The notes under the pieces were generated by a model that saw nothing but the letters and a program-made list of their open reading frames with translations, was not told the origin of the DNA and made no database searches. Below, piece after piece: positions 42,010 through 50,770 of a DNA stretch of 64,000 nucleotides; positions within the stretch are counted from its first letter, which is position 1; every line of letters starts with the position of its first letter. The stretch is taken from the NCBI RefSeq assembly GCF_029207565.1, contig NZ_JANCMW010000006.1, positions 124,001-188,000 on the forward strand, written 5' to 3'. Source of the stretch: Marinobacter iranensis (lineage in GTDB: Bacteria > Pseudomonadota > Gammaproteobacteria > Pseudomonadales > Oleiphilaceae). A program made the translations under genes and the position numbers.

Positions 42010-42696
42010 GTGGCGTCAATAGTAACTGAGCAGAGCAAGGCAATCGCTCGCGCACTTTCACATGCACGCATGAGCACTTACGAACGAGCAGCTGGATGCC
42101 AGCAAGGTGCAGTAGAAGCAATAGAGCTCTATACTTGGAATGCACAGGTTTCTGCCGCGCTAATGCATCCGCTACATGTCTGTGAAGTGACGATTCGTAA
42201 TGCTGTGTCAGACGTGCTCTTTAAAAAGTATGGAGAGCATTGGCCCTGGTCTCAAGGTTTCGAACAAAGTCTTCCTAACCCGCAAAAAAGCTATAGTCCT
42301 ACTCGCGATCTGCAATCAGTTCGAAATCGATTCCAGAAAACATCGGAGGTTATTCCAGAGTTAAAGTTCGTGTTCTGGCAGATGATGTTCACGAAACGCC
42401 ATGATGGGCGGCTTTGGAATCCTCATATTCAACATGCTTTCCCTAACCTACCTAATCAGCCCATCGGAAAAAATCGGTCAATGATTAATACCGATTTGGA
42501 ACATGTTCGTCAGTTACGCAATCGAGTAGCCCATCACGAACCTCTCCTTCAGAGAACCCTCTCGGATGACCTTGATAAAATATTTCAGTTGATAGAGTTC
42601 CGTTGTGCTGAAACTAGGCGATGGGTAGAGCAGACTCAGTCCGCAACACAACTAATTCAAGCCCCCCATAGAGGCTCATGTCAAAGCATCAATTAA
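42010..42696 (+). CDS. Abi-like HEPN-domain protein
   Basis: A 228-residue protein, GTG 42010 preferred (nine bases after ribosome site aggag; TTG 42004 is in frame but too close). Features of Abi_2/AbiD-F-type proteins: helical MSTYERAAGCQQGAVEAIEL YTWNAQVSAALMHPLHVCEV, TIRNAVSDVLFKKYGEHW and near the C-terminus LEHVRQLRNRVAHHEPLL, the R-N-x-x-x-H ribonuclease motif of HEPN domains. Such proteins abort phage infection by cutting RNA. No antitoxin gene is next to it, though the orphan antitoxins at 4-5 kb are in the same island. Stop overlaps the end of the resolvase gene. Confidence 0.82.
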   Translation: MASIVTEQSKAIARALSHARMSTYERAAGCQQGAVEAIELYTWNAQVSAALMHPLHVCEVTIRNAVSDVLFKKYGEHWPWSQGFEQSLPNPQKSYSPTRDLQSVRNRFQKTSEVIPELKFVFWQMMFTKRHDGRLWNPHIQHAFPNLPNQPIGKNRSMINTDLEHVRQLRNRVAHHEPLLQRTLSDDLDKIFQLIEFRCAETRRWVEQTQSATQLIQAPHRGSCQSIN

Positions 42697-43243
42697 CTCT
42701 CGCCAACGATGCATTGAGCGTTGTACGAGAAACTCTAAAGTGTTTAGCCACCTCTTGTTTGGTGATTTTAGGATCTGACAACATGGCGGCTGCTTTTCTC
42801 ACATCAGCATCTGACATAGCAGGTTTCCGACCACCCTTTCGCCCTCTTGCCCTCGCCGCCTGAAGCCCTGCCTTTGTCCGTTCTCGAATCAGATCATGTT
42901 CAAACTCGGCCAGAGCTCCAAAGATATGGAACACCAAGCGACCGCCGGAGCTCGTTGTATCAATCGATTCTGTCAGTGACTTGAAACCAATTTCCCGATC
43001 ATGGAGATCCTGGACAATCTCCACCAGGTCTTTCAGGGAGCGAGCTAACCGATCCAGCTTCCAAACAATCAGAAGATCGCCCTTTCGGAGGTTACGGAGG
43101 CACTGCGACAGCTCAGGTCGTTCGCGAAACGTGCCGGTAAACTTTTCCTGGAAGACCTGTTCAGCCCCGGCTTTTTCCAGGGCATCCACCTGGAGTTCGG
43201 AATTTTGATCCTGAGTACTAACACGCGCATAACCTATGATCAT
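42689..43243 (-). CDS. Serine resolvase/invertase (Tn3-type)
   Basis: A 184-residue complete recombinase. IIGYARVSTQDQNSELQVDA has the catalytic Ser (residue 9). FRERPELSQCLRNLRKGDLL IVWKLDRLARS has the active-site Arg residues. The C-terminal HTH is GRKGGRKPAMSDADVRKAAA then VAKHFRVSRTTLNASL. It cuts at short res sites, probably in the 43244-43712 gap, and resolves cointegrates or inverts DNA. No transposase of the Tn3 class is left, so it may be an orphan. Confidence 0.93.
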   Translation of the reverse strand: MIIGYARVSTQDQNSELQVDALEKAGAEQVFQEKFTGTFRERPELSQCLRNLRKGDLLIVWKLDRLARSLKDLVEIVQDLHDREIGFKSLTESIDTTSSGGRLVFHIFGALAEFEHDLIRERTKAGLQAARARGRKGGRKPAMSDADVRKAAAMLSDPKITKQEVAKHFRVSRTTLNASLARVN

Positions 43244-43712
43244 AAAAGGTGCCTTTTGTGGTCATAGATTGTTGTACGTTATTGTTGATCATTAAACAAG
43301 CCAAAAACCGGTGTTTTGAATCGTTGGCGAATGCGTCCAACAAACGACCGTTATCTATTCAATCGGTGATCGCGAGGCTCACAAATTCTACGCATCCTAA
43401 CAGCCTCCCGTATGACACCGACGATCCCTAGCCCATAATGTGTGAGCTTACGTTGTACCCTTCCCAGCCCAGTGGCTGATATGGTCCAAAAAACAGGTTC
43501 CCGGCGAAGCCCCAGTACTACTGATGGCAAAGATCGCAGAGGTCAAATGACCACGTGGCAAAGGCTTGATCGATGGGCTAAGCTTCTGATTTTCAAATTT
43601 ATTGGATCGACCAGTATTAATTGAAAAAATCTTAATCACGAAGCGTGACAAATTTTCGCAATCACTGAGATCTCAGTCCAATTGTTGTTATTCCTTACAT
43701 TTTTTAGCTATG
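43244..43712. other. Spacer upstream of resolvase, possible res region
   Basis: About 470 bases, moderately AT-rich, without a supported gene. The first 60 bases upstream of the resolvase (43250-43310) are the place where res subsites normally lie, but I cannot define them. The segment near 43600-43700 precedes the 3' end of the helicase gene. Nothing else recognised. Confidence 0.4.
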
Positions 43713-45881
43713 TTAGGGGCTTTTCTTCTCGGACAACAATTGCTCCAGGTAACTCAGCCTCTGGTGCGCCAAACTGGGCGCCTGGGTAATGGCTGTTAGC
43801 TCACTCGCTGTACCAACGATATGCACTTCCGATTCGGCACGGGTAATCGCGGTATAAAGCCATGCTCTGTCCACAATACGGCCTTGCTGCAGGCCAATGA
43901 TCACCCGTGGAAACTGCGACCCCTGAGCTTTATGAAGCGTGATGCAATAACCAAGCTCCATCGATTCCTGTATAGCCTGGGTTAACAAGACCTCAGTGCC
44001 GGTATCCAACTGAACTATGCCAAAAGATTCTTCTGTAGCTTCGGACGAAATCAATGTTCCCAGCGAGCCATTCTGGATACCCGCATCGTAATTATTCTGA
44101 GTAAACAAAACTGAGTCACCCTGACAGATTTCCCGGAAAAAGCGGTCACCCTGCAGCTCAAACTCCATGCGCTTGCCGCCTGGATTCACCGCTTTCTGCA
44201 CGCGCTGGTTGATGTCAGAAACCAATGCTTTGGTTGCGCCCAAAATGCGGCTACCCTCCGGCGCTTCAGTAAACAACGCAGCACATTGCTCGGCAACCTT
44301 GTGGCGGGGCGTCTCGTGGAAATAAACAGCCCCCGCTGACAATTTCTCCGGAACGATTCCCTGGTTGATCATTTTCGAATATTCAGGGATGCCCGTTGAA
44401 CCTTCCTGGCGCTTCACAATATCCAGAGTCGTGTTGGCAATCAGGCCTGAGGCGACGATGTCCGATAGAACCTTTCCGCAACCAATGGGCGGCAACTGAT
44501 CAGGGTCGCCGGTGAAAATTATCCGGACATCCGGGCTGATGTGGGTAACCAGACGGTACATGGTTGGTAGGTCGAGCATGCTGGATTCATCGATTACCAG
44601 CAGATGCAGCGGTTGATCAGCGGTGGGTTCGATGGGCTCCTGCCTTAGCAGCCCCGCAATGGTCCGGGTCAAAAACCCAATGGACTCGTGCAGGCGCATG
44701 GCCGCGCGACCTGAAAGGGCCACGGCGTGGATTTCGTACCCGAGGGTGTTGAGGGCGCGAAGCGCGGTGCGCAGCACAGCGGTTTTGCCCGTTCCGGCAC
44801 CGCCGGTGATGCAACTGACCGCATTATCCAATGAGGTTAGAACGGCCTGCGCTTGGCGCTGGGTCAGTTCGTAAGGCACCTCGGCTACGGATGCCATGCA
44901 GGCGCGGTCGGCCTCCTGATCATATAGATCTGTCTGGAGAGCCAGTTTTCGGAGGCGCTTGGCGACGACCGACTCCATCATTACCTGGGCAGTCGGGTGG
45001 TAGGTGCCGGTCTCTGGCCTGAGCACAAACTGGCCATTGCGGTGGCCGTGAGCAAAGGCCTCAGCTACTAGCTCTTTATCGCCCAGGAACTTACCGACTT
45101 CGGGCTTGAGCGTCTGGTGCGTGGCGTAGGTGTGTCCCTTTCCAACCTGTTTGCGTAAGGCGCTTTCGAGTGCCGCGGCTAGCCGCACCGGAGCCGATTT
45201 TTCGAAACCCATCCTCTCGGCAATGGTATCGATGTCGGAAAACGGCATCCCAAAACCAAGTAACGCATAAGGATCGCTCTTTAGGACATCGACGGTGCGT
45301 TCGTCGTGGTGTTTCAAGATGCGTTGCTGAATACGCAGCGGCACGTCAAGAGAGGCCAGCCAGTTAGCGTGCGGAAGGTTTCGGTATTTGGCGTACCCGT
45401 TGTAGAGCGCATCGACCGAGACCTCGCTCAGAACGCCTCTGAGGCGCTCCCTGTGCTCAGGGGTGTCAGACTTGAGAACGTCATGCAGATCACCGCCAAA
45501 GGTTTCCCAGAGGGCTCTAGCCTTAGCCTCGCCAATGCCAATGAAGTCTTTCTCTGTGGCGATGAAGCGGATTATCGCCTCGCCCGTTTCGGGCAAAGTA
45601 CACTCCATCTCAGCCGGAGCGTCATAGAGGTGCTGTTGTAGGGCGTAATCGCCTGCCTGAATGCTCTCCAGAGCCCGTATACCTCTCACCCGCCATTGTT
45701 TGCCAACAGAGGGCTTTATAGGCAAGGAGTGATTCTCGCACTGGATCGAGACGATGTACTTACCCGAGTTGATGCTATAGCTGTCAGCCTTGAGAGGCAC
45801 GCCTGTGAAGATCGTGTATTTCGAGCCGTAATGCTGGCAACTCGTGACACGGAAGTATTCTTCGTGCAGCGTGTCAGGCAT
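43713..45881 (-). CDS. RecD2-like SF1 helicase
   Basis: A 722-residue helicase. The N-terminal part (about 90-300) contains helix-hairpin-helix repeats typical of RecD2 (EKDFIGIGEAKARALWETFG; GMPFSDIDTIAERMGFE). Motor motifs follow: Walker A ITGGAGTGKTAVLRTALRAL (about 365), Walker B LLVIDESSML, motif III IIFTGDPDQLPPIG, motif V/VI LGYCITLHKAQGSQFPRVII and WLYTAITRAESEVHI. A 5'-3' DNA helicase likely to help island replication, repair or recombination. Last gene of the recombinase operon: its start overlaps the 146-residue gene. Confidence 0.9.
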   Translation of the reverse strand: MPDTLHEEYFRVTSCQHYGSKYTIFTGVPLKADSYSINSGKYIVSIQCENHSLPIKPSVGKQWRVRGIRALESIQAGDYALQQHLYDAPAEMECTLPETGEAIIRFIATEKDFIGIGEAKARALWETFGGDLHDVLKSDTPEHRERLRGVLSEVSVDALYNGYAKYRNLPHANWLASLDVPLRIQQRILKHHDERTVDVLKSDPYALLGFGMPFSDIDTIAERMGFEKSAPVRLAAALESALRKQVGKGHTYATHQTLKPEVGKFLGDKELVAEAFAHGHRNGQFVLRPETGTYHPTAQVMMESVVAKRLRKLALQTDLYDQEADRACMASVAEVPYELTQRQAQAVLTSLDNAVSCITGGAGTGKTAVLRTALRALNTLGYEIHAVALSGRAAMRLHESIGFLTRTIAGLLRQEPIEPTADQPLHLLVIDESSMLDLPTMYRLVTHISPDVRIIFTGDPDQLPPIGCGKVLSDIVASGLIANTTLDIVKRQEGSTGIPEYSKMINQGIVPEKLSAGAVYFHETPRHKVAEQCAALFTEAPEGSRILGATKALVSDINQRVQKAVNPGGKRMEFELQGDRFFREICQGDSVLFTQNNYDAGIQNGSLGTLISSEATEESFGIVQLDTGTEVLLTQAIQESMELGYCITLHKAQGSQFPRVIIGLQQGRIVDRAWLYTAITRAESEVHIVGTASELTAITQAPSLAHQRLSYLEQLLSEKKSP

Positions 45882-46314
45882 CGGGAGCCACTCCGAACTC
45901 AGTGAGAACCTCCGACAGCTCGCCGTAGCGTCTGAGCTTGCCTTCGAGGGTTGCCACGCGAGCTTTCAGCTCGATATTTTCTTGCTCCAACGCTGAAAGT
46001 CGCCTGGTTTCCATCGTCTGTTTATTCACACTAGCGTCATACGGCTTTGGTTCGGCTCTTCGACTTTGCGCGATGTCGGTTAGTGGCGGTAGCACACCCC
46101 GATCCCGCAGGCACTGCTCCAGTGCCTCCAGGGCTTCCTTGATGGCTGGATTCTGTCGCAACGCGCTTTTGCCGATGCCGATAGCCTTGGCCACCTCGCC
46201 CCGGTTTAACTGGCCTCGGTGAACGATTTGCGTGAAATCGTCATCGGTTTGGGTGGCCACCCAGCTCTGGAACGATGTGAGATTCTGGCGTGCTTTTTCT
46301 TGTCCATTAGCCAT
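45874..46314 (-). CDS. Small accessory protein of recombinase operon (146 aa)
   Basis: Unknown function. The N-terminal half has an HTH-like segment (HRGQLNRGEVAKAIGIGKSA LRQNPAIKEALEALEQCLRD). The C-terminal half is a coiled coil (LSALEQENIELKARVATLEG KLRRYGEL). This combination suggests a DNA-binding dimeric accessory factor for excision or integration, like small partners of Tn554-type recombinases. Overlaps both neighbours. Confidence 0.75.
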   Translation of the reverse strand: MANGQEKARQNLTSFQSWVATQTDDDFTQIVHRGQLNRGEVAKAIGIGKSALRQNPAIKEALEALEQCLRDRGVLPPLTDIAQSRRAEPKPYDASVNKQTMETRRLSALEQENIELKARVATLEGKLRRYGELSEVLTEFGVAPDA

Positions 46315-46738
46315 GGCGTTGGTGCTCTTGTTTCCTGTGCTGTTTCGCTAAACTTTCCAATGTATCCAGCAAAGCTTTGTTACTGCTGCTTGCCTTCATG
46401 AGTTTGTTAAGGAATTCTTGCAATACGCGCGCCTGACGTTTCCACGAATCTACCTCCTTTTCGAGCGACTCAATGCGCTTGAAACTATCAAGATCCTGCT
46501 GGGTAAAATTGACAAACTTGGCCTCAAGAGGGCCCTCTACGCGCAGGCGCGCTTTGGCTCGTTTGTAAGCCCGCTTGATACTGGGATACTTATCCAGCGT
46601 TTGGCGCGTGGTCTGCAGCTCCAGTTCGGTAGCGATCCTTTCGACCAGTAAGGCCCAGGTGAGCTTGCCCAGCCAGGTATCAACCATCCGCACGATCTGG
46701 TCGATTTGTCCGGAGGTAAACGACGAATGTGCTGCCAT
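46307..46738 (-). CDS. Small accessory protein of recombinase operon (143 aa)
   Basis: Unknown function. N-terminal helices MAAHSSFTSGQIDQIVRMVD then LTWALLVERIATELELQTTR QTLDKYPSIKRAYKRAKARL read like a DNA-binding HTH. The C-terminal ~60 residues (IESLEKEVDSWKRQARVLQE FLNKLMKA) form a coiled coil. Similar architecture to the next gene, though little sequence identity. ATG overlaps the stop of the 783-residue recombinase by one base (TAATG). Candidate recombination directionality or complex-assembly factor. Confidence 0.75.
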   Translation of the reverse strand: MAAHSSFTSGQIDQIVRMVDTWLGKLTWALLVERIATELELQTTRQTLDKYPSIKRAYKRAKARLRVEGPLEAKFVNFTQQDLDSFKRIESLEKEVDSWKRQARVLQEFLNKLMKASSSNKALLDTLESLAKQHRKQEHQRHG

Positions 46739-49089
46739 TAAGCCTCTCCCCCAAAGTGGTTTAAGAAATCGCTCAGAAAGTCGTCTTGCTCGGGCGGCGG
46801 AGTGTTTTGTTCCAGCGCCTGTTGCAGGGCACCGTCCCGGTCGGGCAGTGCGAGCTTACGAATCGTCACGACCTTGGTGGCCAGATCGGTGATGCGGAAT
46901 TCGGCCTTGGACAGGACCACCCGGATCACTGAGCCGTCTCGGATGCTGGGATCTTGCAACAAGTCAATCAGTTGCTGCAGGAGCTCGGTATTCCCCTGGT
47001 GCGTTTTGAACCACATCTGCATGTGCTTGCTGTTGGCAAAGTTGCCGGCGTCCTGGATCGTCTGCAGGCGTCGCTGCTGCACCGTCAGATCGTACCGCAA
47101 CAGCTTGAGCGCCTGGTCATCGCCCTTTACGTGACAAGCCTCGGCGCACAGGGTGCACTGGAGTTCAAAGTCATTTAGGTATCGACAGGGTTCGACCACC
47201 AGATCCTGCTGGCAAAAGCCGACCGCCGTGACGGAGGCGGCGCCATTGCGCAAGCCCGACAAGCGCTCGTGTTCCTGCATGGTGTACACCCGGATCGGCT
47301 GTACCGTCGGGTCTGACTCCGCTTTCTTAGAGGCCTCATCCGGCTTACGCTCCCAAATGTCCTGAATGGCGCTGGCGCGCTCGTCCTCGCTGCTGTGCAG
47401 GTAGTAGAGGATCTGCTCCGGTGACCGACGCCCAGACCACAAATTAACCATCTGATGGCTCAGTCCGGCCCGCTCGCCTTCGTCATTTAGCCAGTGGCGA
47501 AACTGGTGAGGCCGAATAGCAAAGTCGTCAGCGAAGCCGTGCCGACCAAAGATCGTGCGGCTTGCCTGACCAGGGTTGATGTCGAGGGCGAAAATCTGAG
47601 CCAAGGATTTCCCCATGATCAGGCCGTAAAAGCTCCTCTGGCCTGGATAGGTACTGTTGCCACTCAGCAGTTGTGGCCCCCGGTAGATGAACAACGCCTG
47701 GTAGGCGTTGACCCAGTTATTGCCGCTGGCATATGCGCGGGGAAAGCCGGGGTGAACCTTGTGGATGTGGGCCAGCCAACCGGCCTGCAACGCCGAGACC
47801 GTGACGTGCGGGCGTTTGCCGGGTCCTGATTGCCGATTCGGCCAGATTGTGGCAATCATTTCCGTCGTGAGTTGGGTGCCGAATAGTTCAATAGAGGCCT
47901 TTGAGGTCAGTATCACCCTGTCCTGCGGCTTTAATGCGTAGATCGATTTGCGCCAGTGCGCTCTTGTCAATTGCGCATGGCCAGGGGGGCCAAGCATTCT
48001 TGCAGCGTTGGTCGTGCCCTTGTCCACCGCCACCGTTGCCTCCAGTGGGTAAAACCCTAAAAGATAGCCCAATTGCAGCAGGTGGGTCGGATCATCCAGA
48101 TTGGCCTCGGTGCGGATCAACCTTTCCGGCTCAGGGGTGAACTCGCCCAGCAACTGGCGCAGAGACTGCCTGGGCGTCTGATAAAAGCGGGCCAGCACTC
48201 GGGCCGGCTCAGTAGCCTGACGACAGTACGCCAATCCTCGTTGCAACGGATCGATCAGGTTGGCCAGCAGATGGTTACGGTTGTCCTTGTAGCCCTTAGA
48301 GCCCGGCCAGTCCAGCCAGTGTACGCGCTGGCCGCTGGCCGTATCGACGGAAGACTGGAGAGGCTGGTTGGCGAGGGCCGGGATCTCGGCCGCCACCCGG
48401 TTGGGGGAAGCCATCGCCAGCGCGGCCAGAGTGGTGACCATGGCGTCACGCTGTGAGGTGGACGGGGAAAAGTCCCACTGGCGCTCATCCGGTGGGATCG
48501 CCTCATAGAAAATGGCTCCCAGCGCCAACAGCACCTTGTCTTCCGGTTTTTTTTTGCGGGATCTCTCAGCCCGATAGTAGCGCTCGGTACAGTCGCTTTT
48601 GCTCAGTGTGGGATAATTCAGCGTGGCCGAGACAAACCGGTGGTTCTGCAACCAGTTGAAGACATATCGGACTTGTGAAGCAATATCAAAGCTCAGCCCG
48701 GCAACCACCCTCTCCAGCTCCGTCTGGGTCAGGGTATGGATGGCCGGGCGCAGCAGCGCCTTGGCCTGCGCGACCAAGTTGGCCTTGTTGGACATGGCTA
48801 ATTTGCTGGCAACGAGGTCGATGGCATAGGCCATCAGCAGGTGACGCGGGTCATCGGGCAGGCGATGCTCCTGTTTGAGGTTGCTGAAGCCTAGGTGACG
48901 GGCAGGAATTTTGGCCCGCTCGTGAAACAGCAGATTGATCTTGCGCCCATCCGGCCAAGTGAACTGCCAAGCCACATCGTCAAAGGTCGCTGGTAAGCCC
49001 TGGTTGTTGCGGTAGCCTTCGAGCGGCCCAGCCCGCAGGGCCGCAATGTGCTCTCTACGGTTGGCTTCCAGTGGGTCAAGCGAGGTCAT
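46738..49089 (-). CDS. Large tyrosine-recombinase-like protein (third of trio)
   Basis: A 783-residue protein, start ATG 49089 within the end of the preceding gene. The C-terminal half contains a tyrosine-recombinase core: FAIRPHQFRHWLNDEGERAG (box II His-x-x-Arg-His), HQMVNLWSGRRSPEQILYYL with candidate nucleophile Tyr, followed by a Cys-rich segment (LQCTLCAEACHVKGDD and an upstream CQQD) likely binding zinc. The first catalytic Arg is not obvious, so it may act structurally within the trio. The N-terminal ~350 residues are unfamiliar. I would compare it first with the largest subunit of three-recombinase islands. Confidence 0.75.
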   Translation of the reverse strand: MTSLDPLEANRREHIAALRAGPLEGYRNNQGLPATFDDVAWQFTWPDGRKINLLFHERAKIPARHLGFSNLKQEHRLPDDPRHLLMAYAIDLVASKLAMSNKANLVAQAKALLRPAIHTLTQTELERVVAGLSFDIASQVRYVFNWLQNHRFVSATLNYPTLSKSDCTERYYRAERSRKKKPEDKVLLALGAIFYEAIPPDERQWDFSPSTSQRDAMVTTLAALAMASPNRVAAEIPALANQPLQSSVDTASGQRVHWLDWPGSKGYKDNRNHLLANLIDPLQRGLAYCRQATEPARVLARFYQTPRQSLRQLLGEFTPEPERLIRTEANLDDPTHLLQLGYLLGFYPLEATVAVDKGTTNAARMLGPPGHAQLTRAHWRKSIYALKPQDRVILTSKASIELFGTQLTTEMIATIWPNRQSGPGKRPHVTVSALQAGWLAHIHKVHPGFPRAYASGNNWVNAYQALFIYRGPQLLSGNSTYPGQRSFYGLIMGKSLAQIFALDINPGQASRTIFGRHGFADDFAIRPHQFRHWLNDEGERAGLSHQMVNLWSGRRSPEQILYYLHSSEDERASAIQDIWERKPDEASKKAESDPTVQPIRVYTMQEHERLSGLRNGAASVTAVGFCQQDLVVEPCRYLNDFELQCTLCAEACHVKGDDQALKLLRYDLTVQQRRLQTIQDAGNFANSKHMQMWFKTHQGNTELLQQLIDLLQDPSIRDGSVIRVVLSKAEFRITDLATKVVTIRKLALPDRDGALQQALEQNTPPPEQDDFLSDFLNHFGGEA

Positions 49090-50770
49090 GTTGGGCCTCC
49101 GGGGATAGCGCTCGGTATTGTTCGCAGGCCAGGCAGGCCAGAATGGTAGCGCGGATGTAGGCGACGATGGTGCGCAACGGTTTGAGCGAGCCTTCCCCGG
49201 CACCGGCTTGGAATTGCAGCGCTAGCCGGCGCTCGGCCTTGTCCAATTGCGCGTGGTGATCGGCATCGACAAAGGGCTTGAAGTTCTGGCAGGGATAACA
49301 GGCCAGCGGCTTTCCTCCCCTAGATGGACAACTGGTGCAATCCTGTGGCGCTCGCAGCAGGCCGATGACTTGCTCATACTCGTTCTTGGCGGCATAGCCG
49401 GGTTGCGACTGTAGCTCCGTGACAGAGATACGACCAAAACCGTTCAGGGTCGGATTGGGAGCGAGTGCCGCATCAATGCTCGCCCGAGCGGCGGGGGTCA
49501 GGTCAACATAATGTGCCACCGCCCCCTCGCTGACGCCGGTCAAGCTGGCCAGTTCGACCGTCGACATGCCACGCATAGCTCCATTGGTTAAGGCCGTGTG
49601 GCGGAAACGGTTGTTGCCGACGGGCAGCACCTGGCCTTGCTGAGGATCCAGGAGGCGGCGGTCACTTGTGAGGTGTGGCCCCAGTTGGTTTTTGTAGAAT
49701 GTCTTTAACCTTGTTCCCATGCGATCATGGCTGCGGTGAAATGCTTGACTACGCACCGACAGCGCCTTGAACAGCGTGCCTTTATCGCCAAACGCGGTCG
49801 TGAACAAGCTTCGCATGGGGAACAGAGGAGTTCTGGGCCAGAGCTCACCGAGTTCGGCTTTGGTCAACTCAATGCCCTGGCCAGCCAGACGAACCAATAG
49901 CGTTTGCCAGTAATGATGGTGGTACAGGGCCAGCAACCGCGACATCGCGGGCTGCAAAGGATGACTGTGGCGCTCGGCATAGCCACGAAAATCACCGCGC
50001 TTGCCCAGGAATACACGCAGGTGCAGGCGCTCATCGTCGGCCAGTTGTGGGTACCCAATGTCCTGCTCAAACCCAACGCCATAGGGCCGAACATCGGCCC
50101 ATTTCATTTCGACCAACTGGCAGGGCCGGCGCAGGATCGCCCGGTTGAGATTGGCCGCCACCAACGTGCCTAGATAAGTGACCTCTTGGGCCTTTAGTAG
50201 CCGCAAACGATCACCGAATTCCAGAAGCAATTCGTCATTGATCCTTCGAAACGCGTGGTCGACGGATTGATTCTCGATGTCGGTTAAAGCGCCCCTCTCC
50301 GGGTCGAGAAATTTGCGTTGGATCTCGCTGACGCCTGCGCGCTCAATGAACGCCGCATGGGTTGTGAAACGAACCAGGCCCAAGGTTTTGGCACGGCGAA
50401 ACAGCCCAGCTAGGACCCTTTGATCAGTTACTCTGAGGTGCGGCCAACGCTGCTGGAAGGCCATGCCTGCCAGCGCATCGAGGCACGCTCTTACCGCATG
50501 GATGTAAGATCGTATGGTTGCTGGCGCGTTTCGGTTGGCAGCATCGGCCAGCAGGGTGAGCAGAGCCAGCTTGTCTGCCGGATCGATAACGGCGTCGTGC
50601 AACCAGCGCATGTCATAACTCTCCGACTTGTGGACTCCCAACACCCAGTTGTCATCGGACGGCCGGAAGGTGAACACGGCGTTTTTAGCGTTGCGAGATT
50701 CAAGCAGGGTCGGGTCGGTGATGTAGCCCCATTCCGGCTCAGGTTCGTGCCCGAGATTATTATTCATCAT
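49076..50770 (-). CDS. Tyrosine recombinase, second of trio
   Basis: A 564-residue protein. Core region: NRAILRRPCQLVEMKWADVR with the box I Arg, VGNNRFRHTALTNGAMRGMS, where the box II His is replaced by Asn (N-R-F-R-H), and VSEGAVAHYVDLTPAAR with the nucleophile Tyr. A zinc-like cluster CTSCPSRGGKPLACYPCQNF lies near residue 500. Overlaps the first recombinase gene by 11 bases and the third by 14, so the trio is made as a set. Homologs in Tn554-like and other multi-recombinase elements strand-exchange cooperatively. Confidence 0.82.
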   Translation of the reverse strand: MMNNNLGHEPEPEWGYITDPTLLESRNAKNAVFTFRPSDDNWVLGVHKSESYDMRWLHDAVIDPADKLALLTLLADAANRNAPATIRSYIHAVRACLDALAGMAFQQRWPHLRVTDQRVLAGLFRRAKTLGLVRFTTHAAFIERAGVSEIQRKFLDPERGALTDIENQSVDHAFRRINDELLLEFGDRLRLLKAQEVTYLGTLVAANLNRAILRRPCQLVEMKWADVRPYGVGFEQDIGYPQLADDERLHLRVFLGKRGDFRGYAERHSHPLQPAMSRLLALYHHHYWQTLLVRLAGQGIELTKAELGELWPRTPLFPMRSLFTTAFGDKGTLFKALSVRSQAFHRSHDRMGTRLKTFYKNQLGPHLTSDRRLLDPQQGQVLPVGNNRFRHTALTNGAMRGMSTVELASLTGVSEGAVAHYVDLTPAARASIDAALAPNPTLNGFGRISVTELQSQPGYAAKNEYEQVIGLLRAPQDCTSCPSRGGKPLACYPCQNFKPFVDADHHAQLDKAERRLALQFQAGAGEGSLKPLRTIVAYIRATILACLACEQYRALSPEAQHDLA

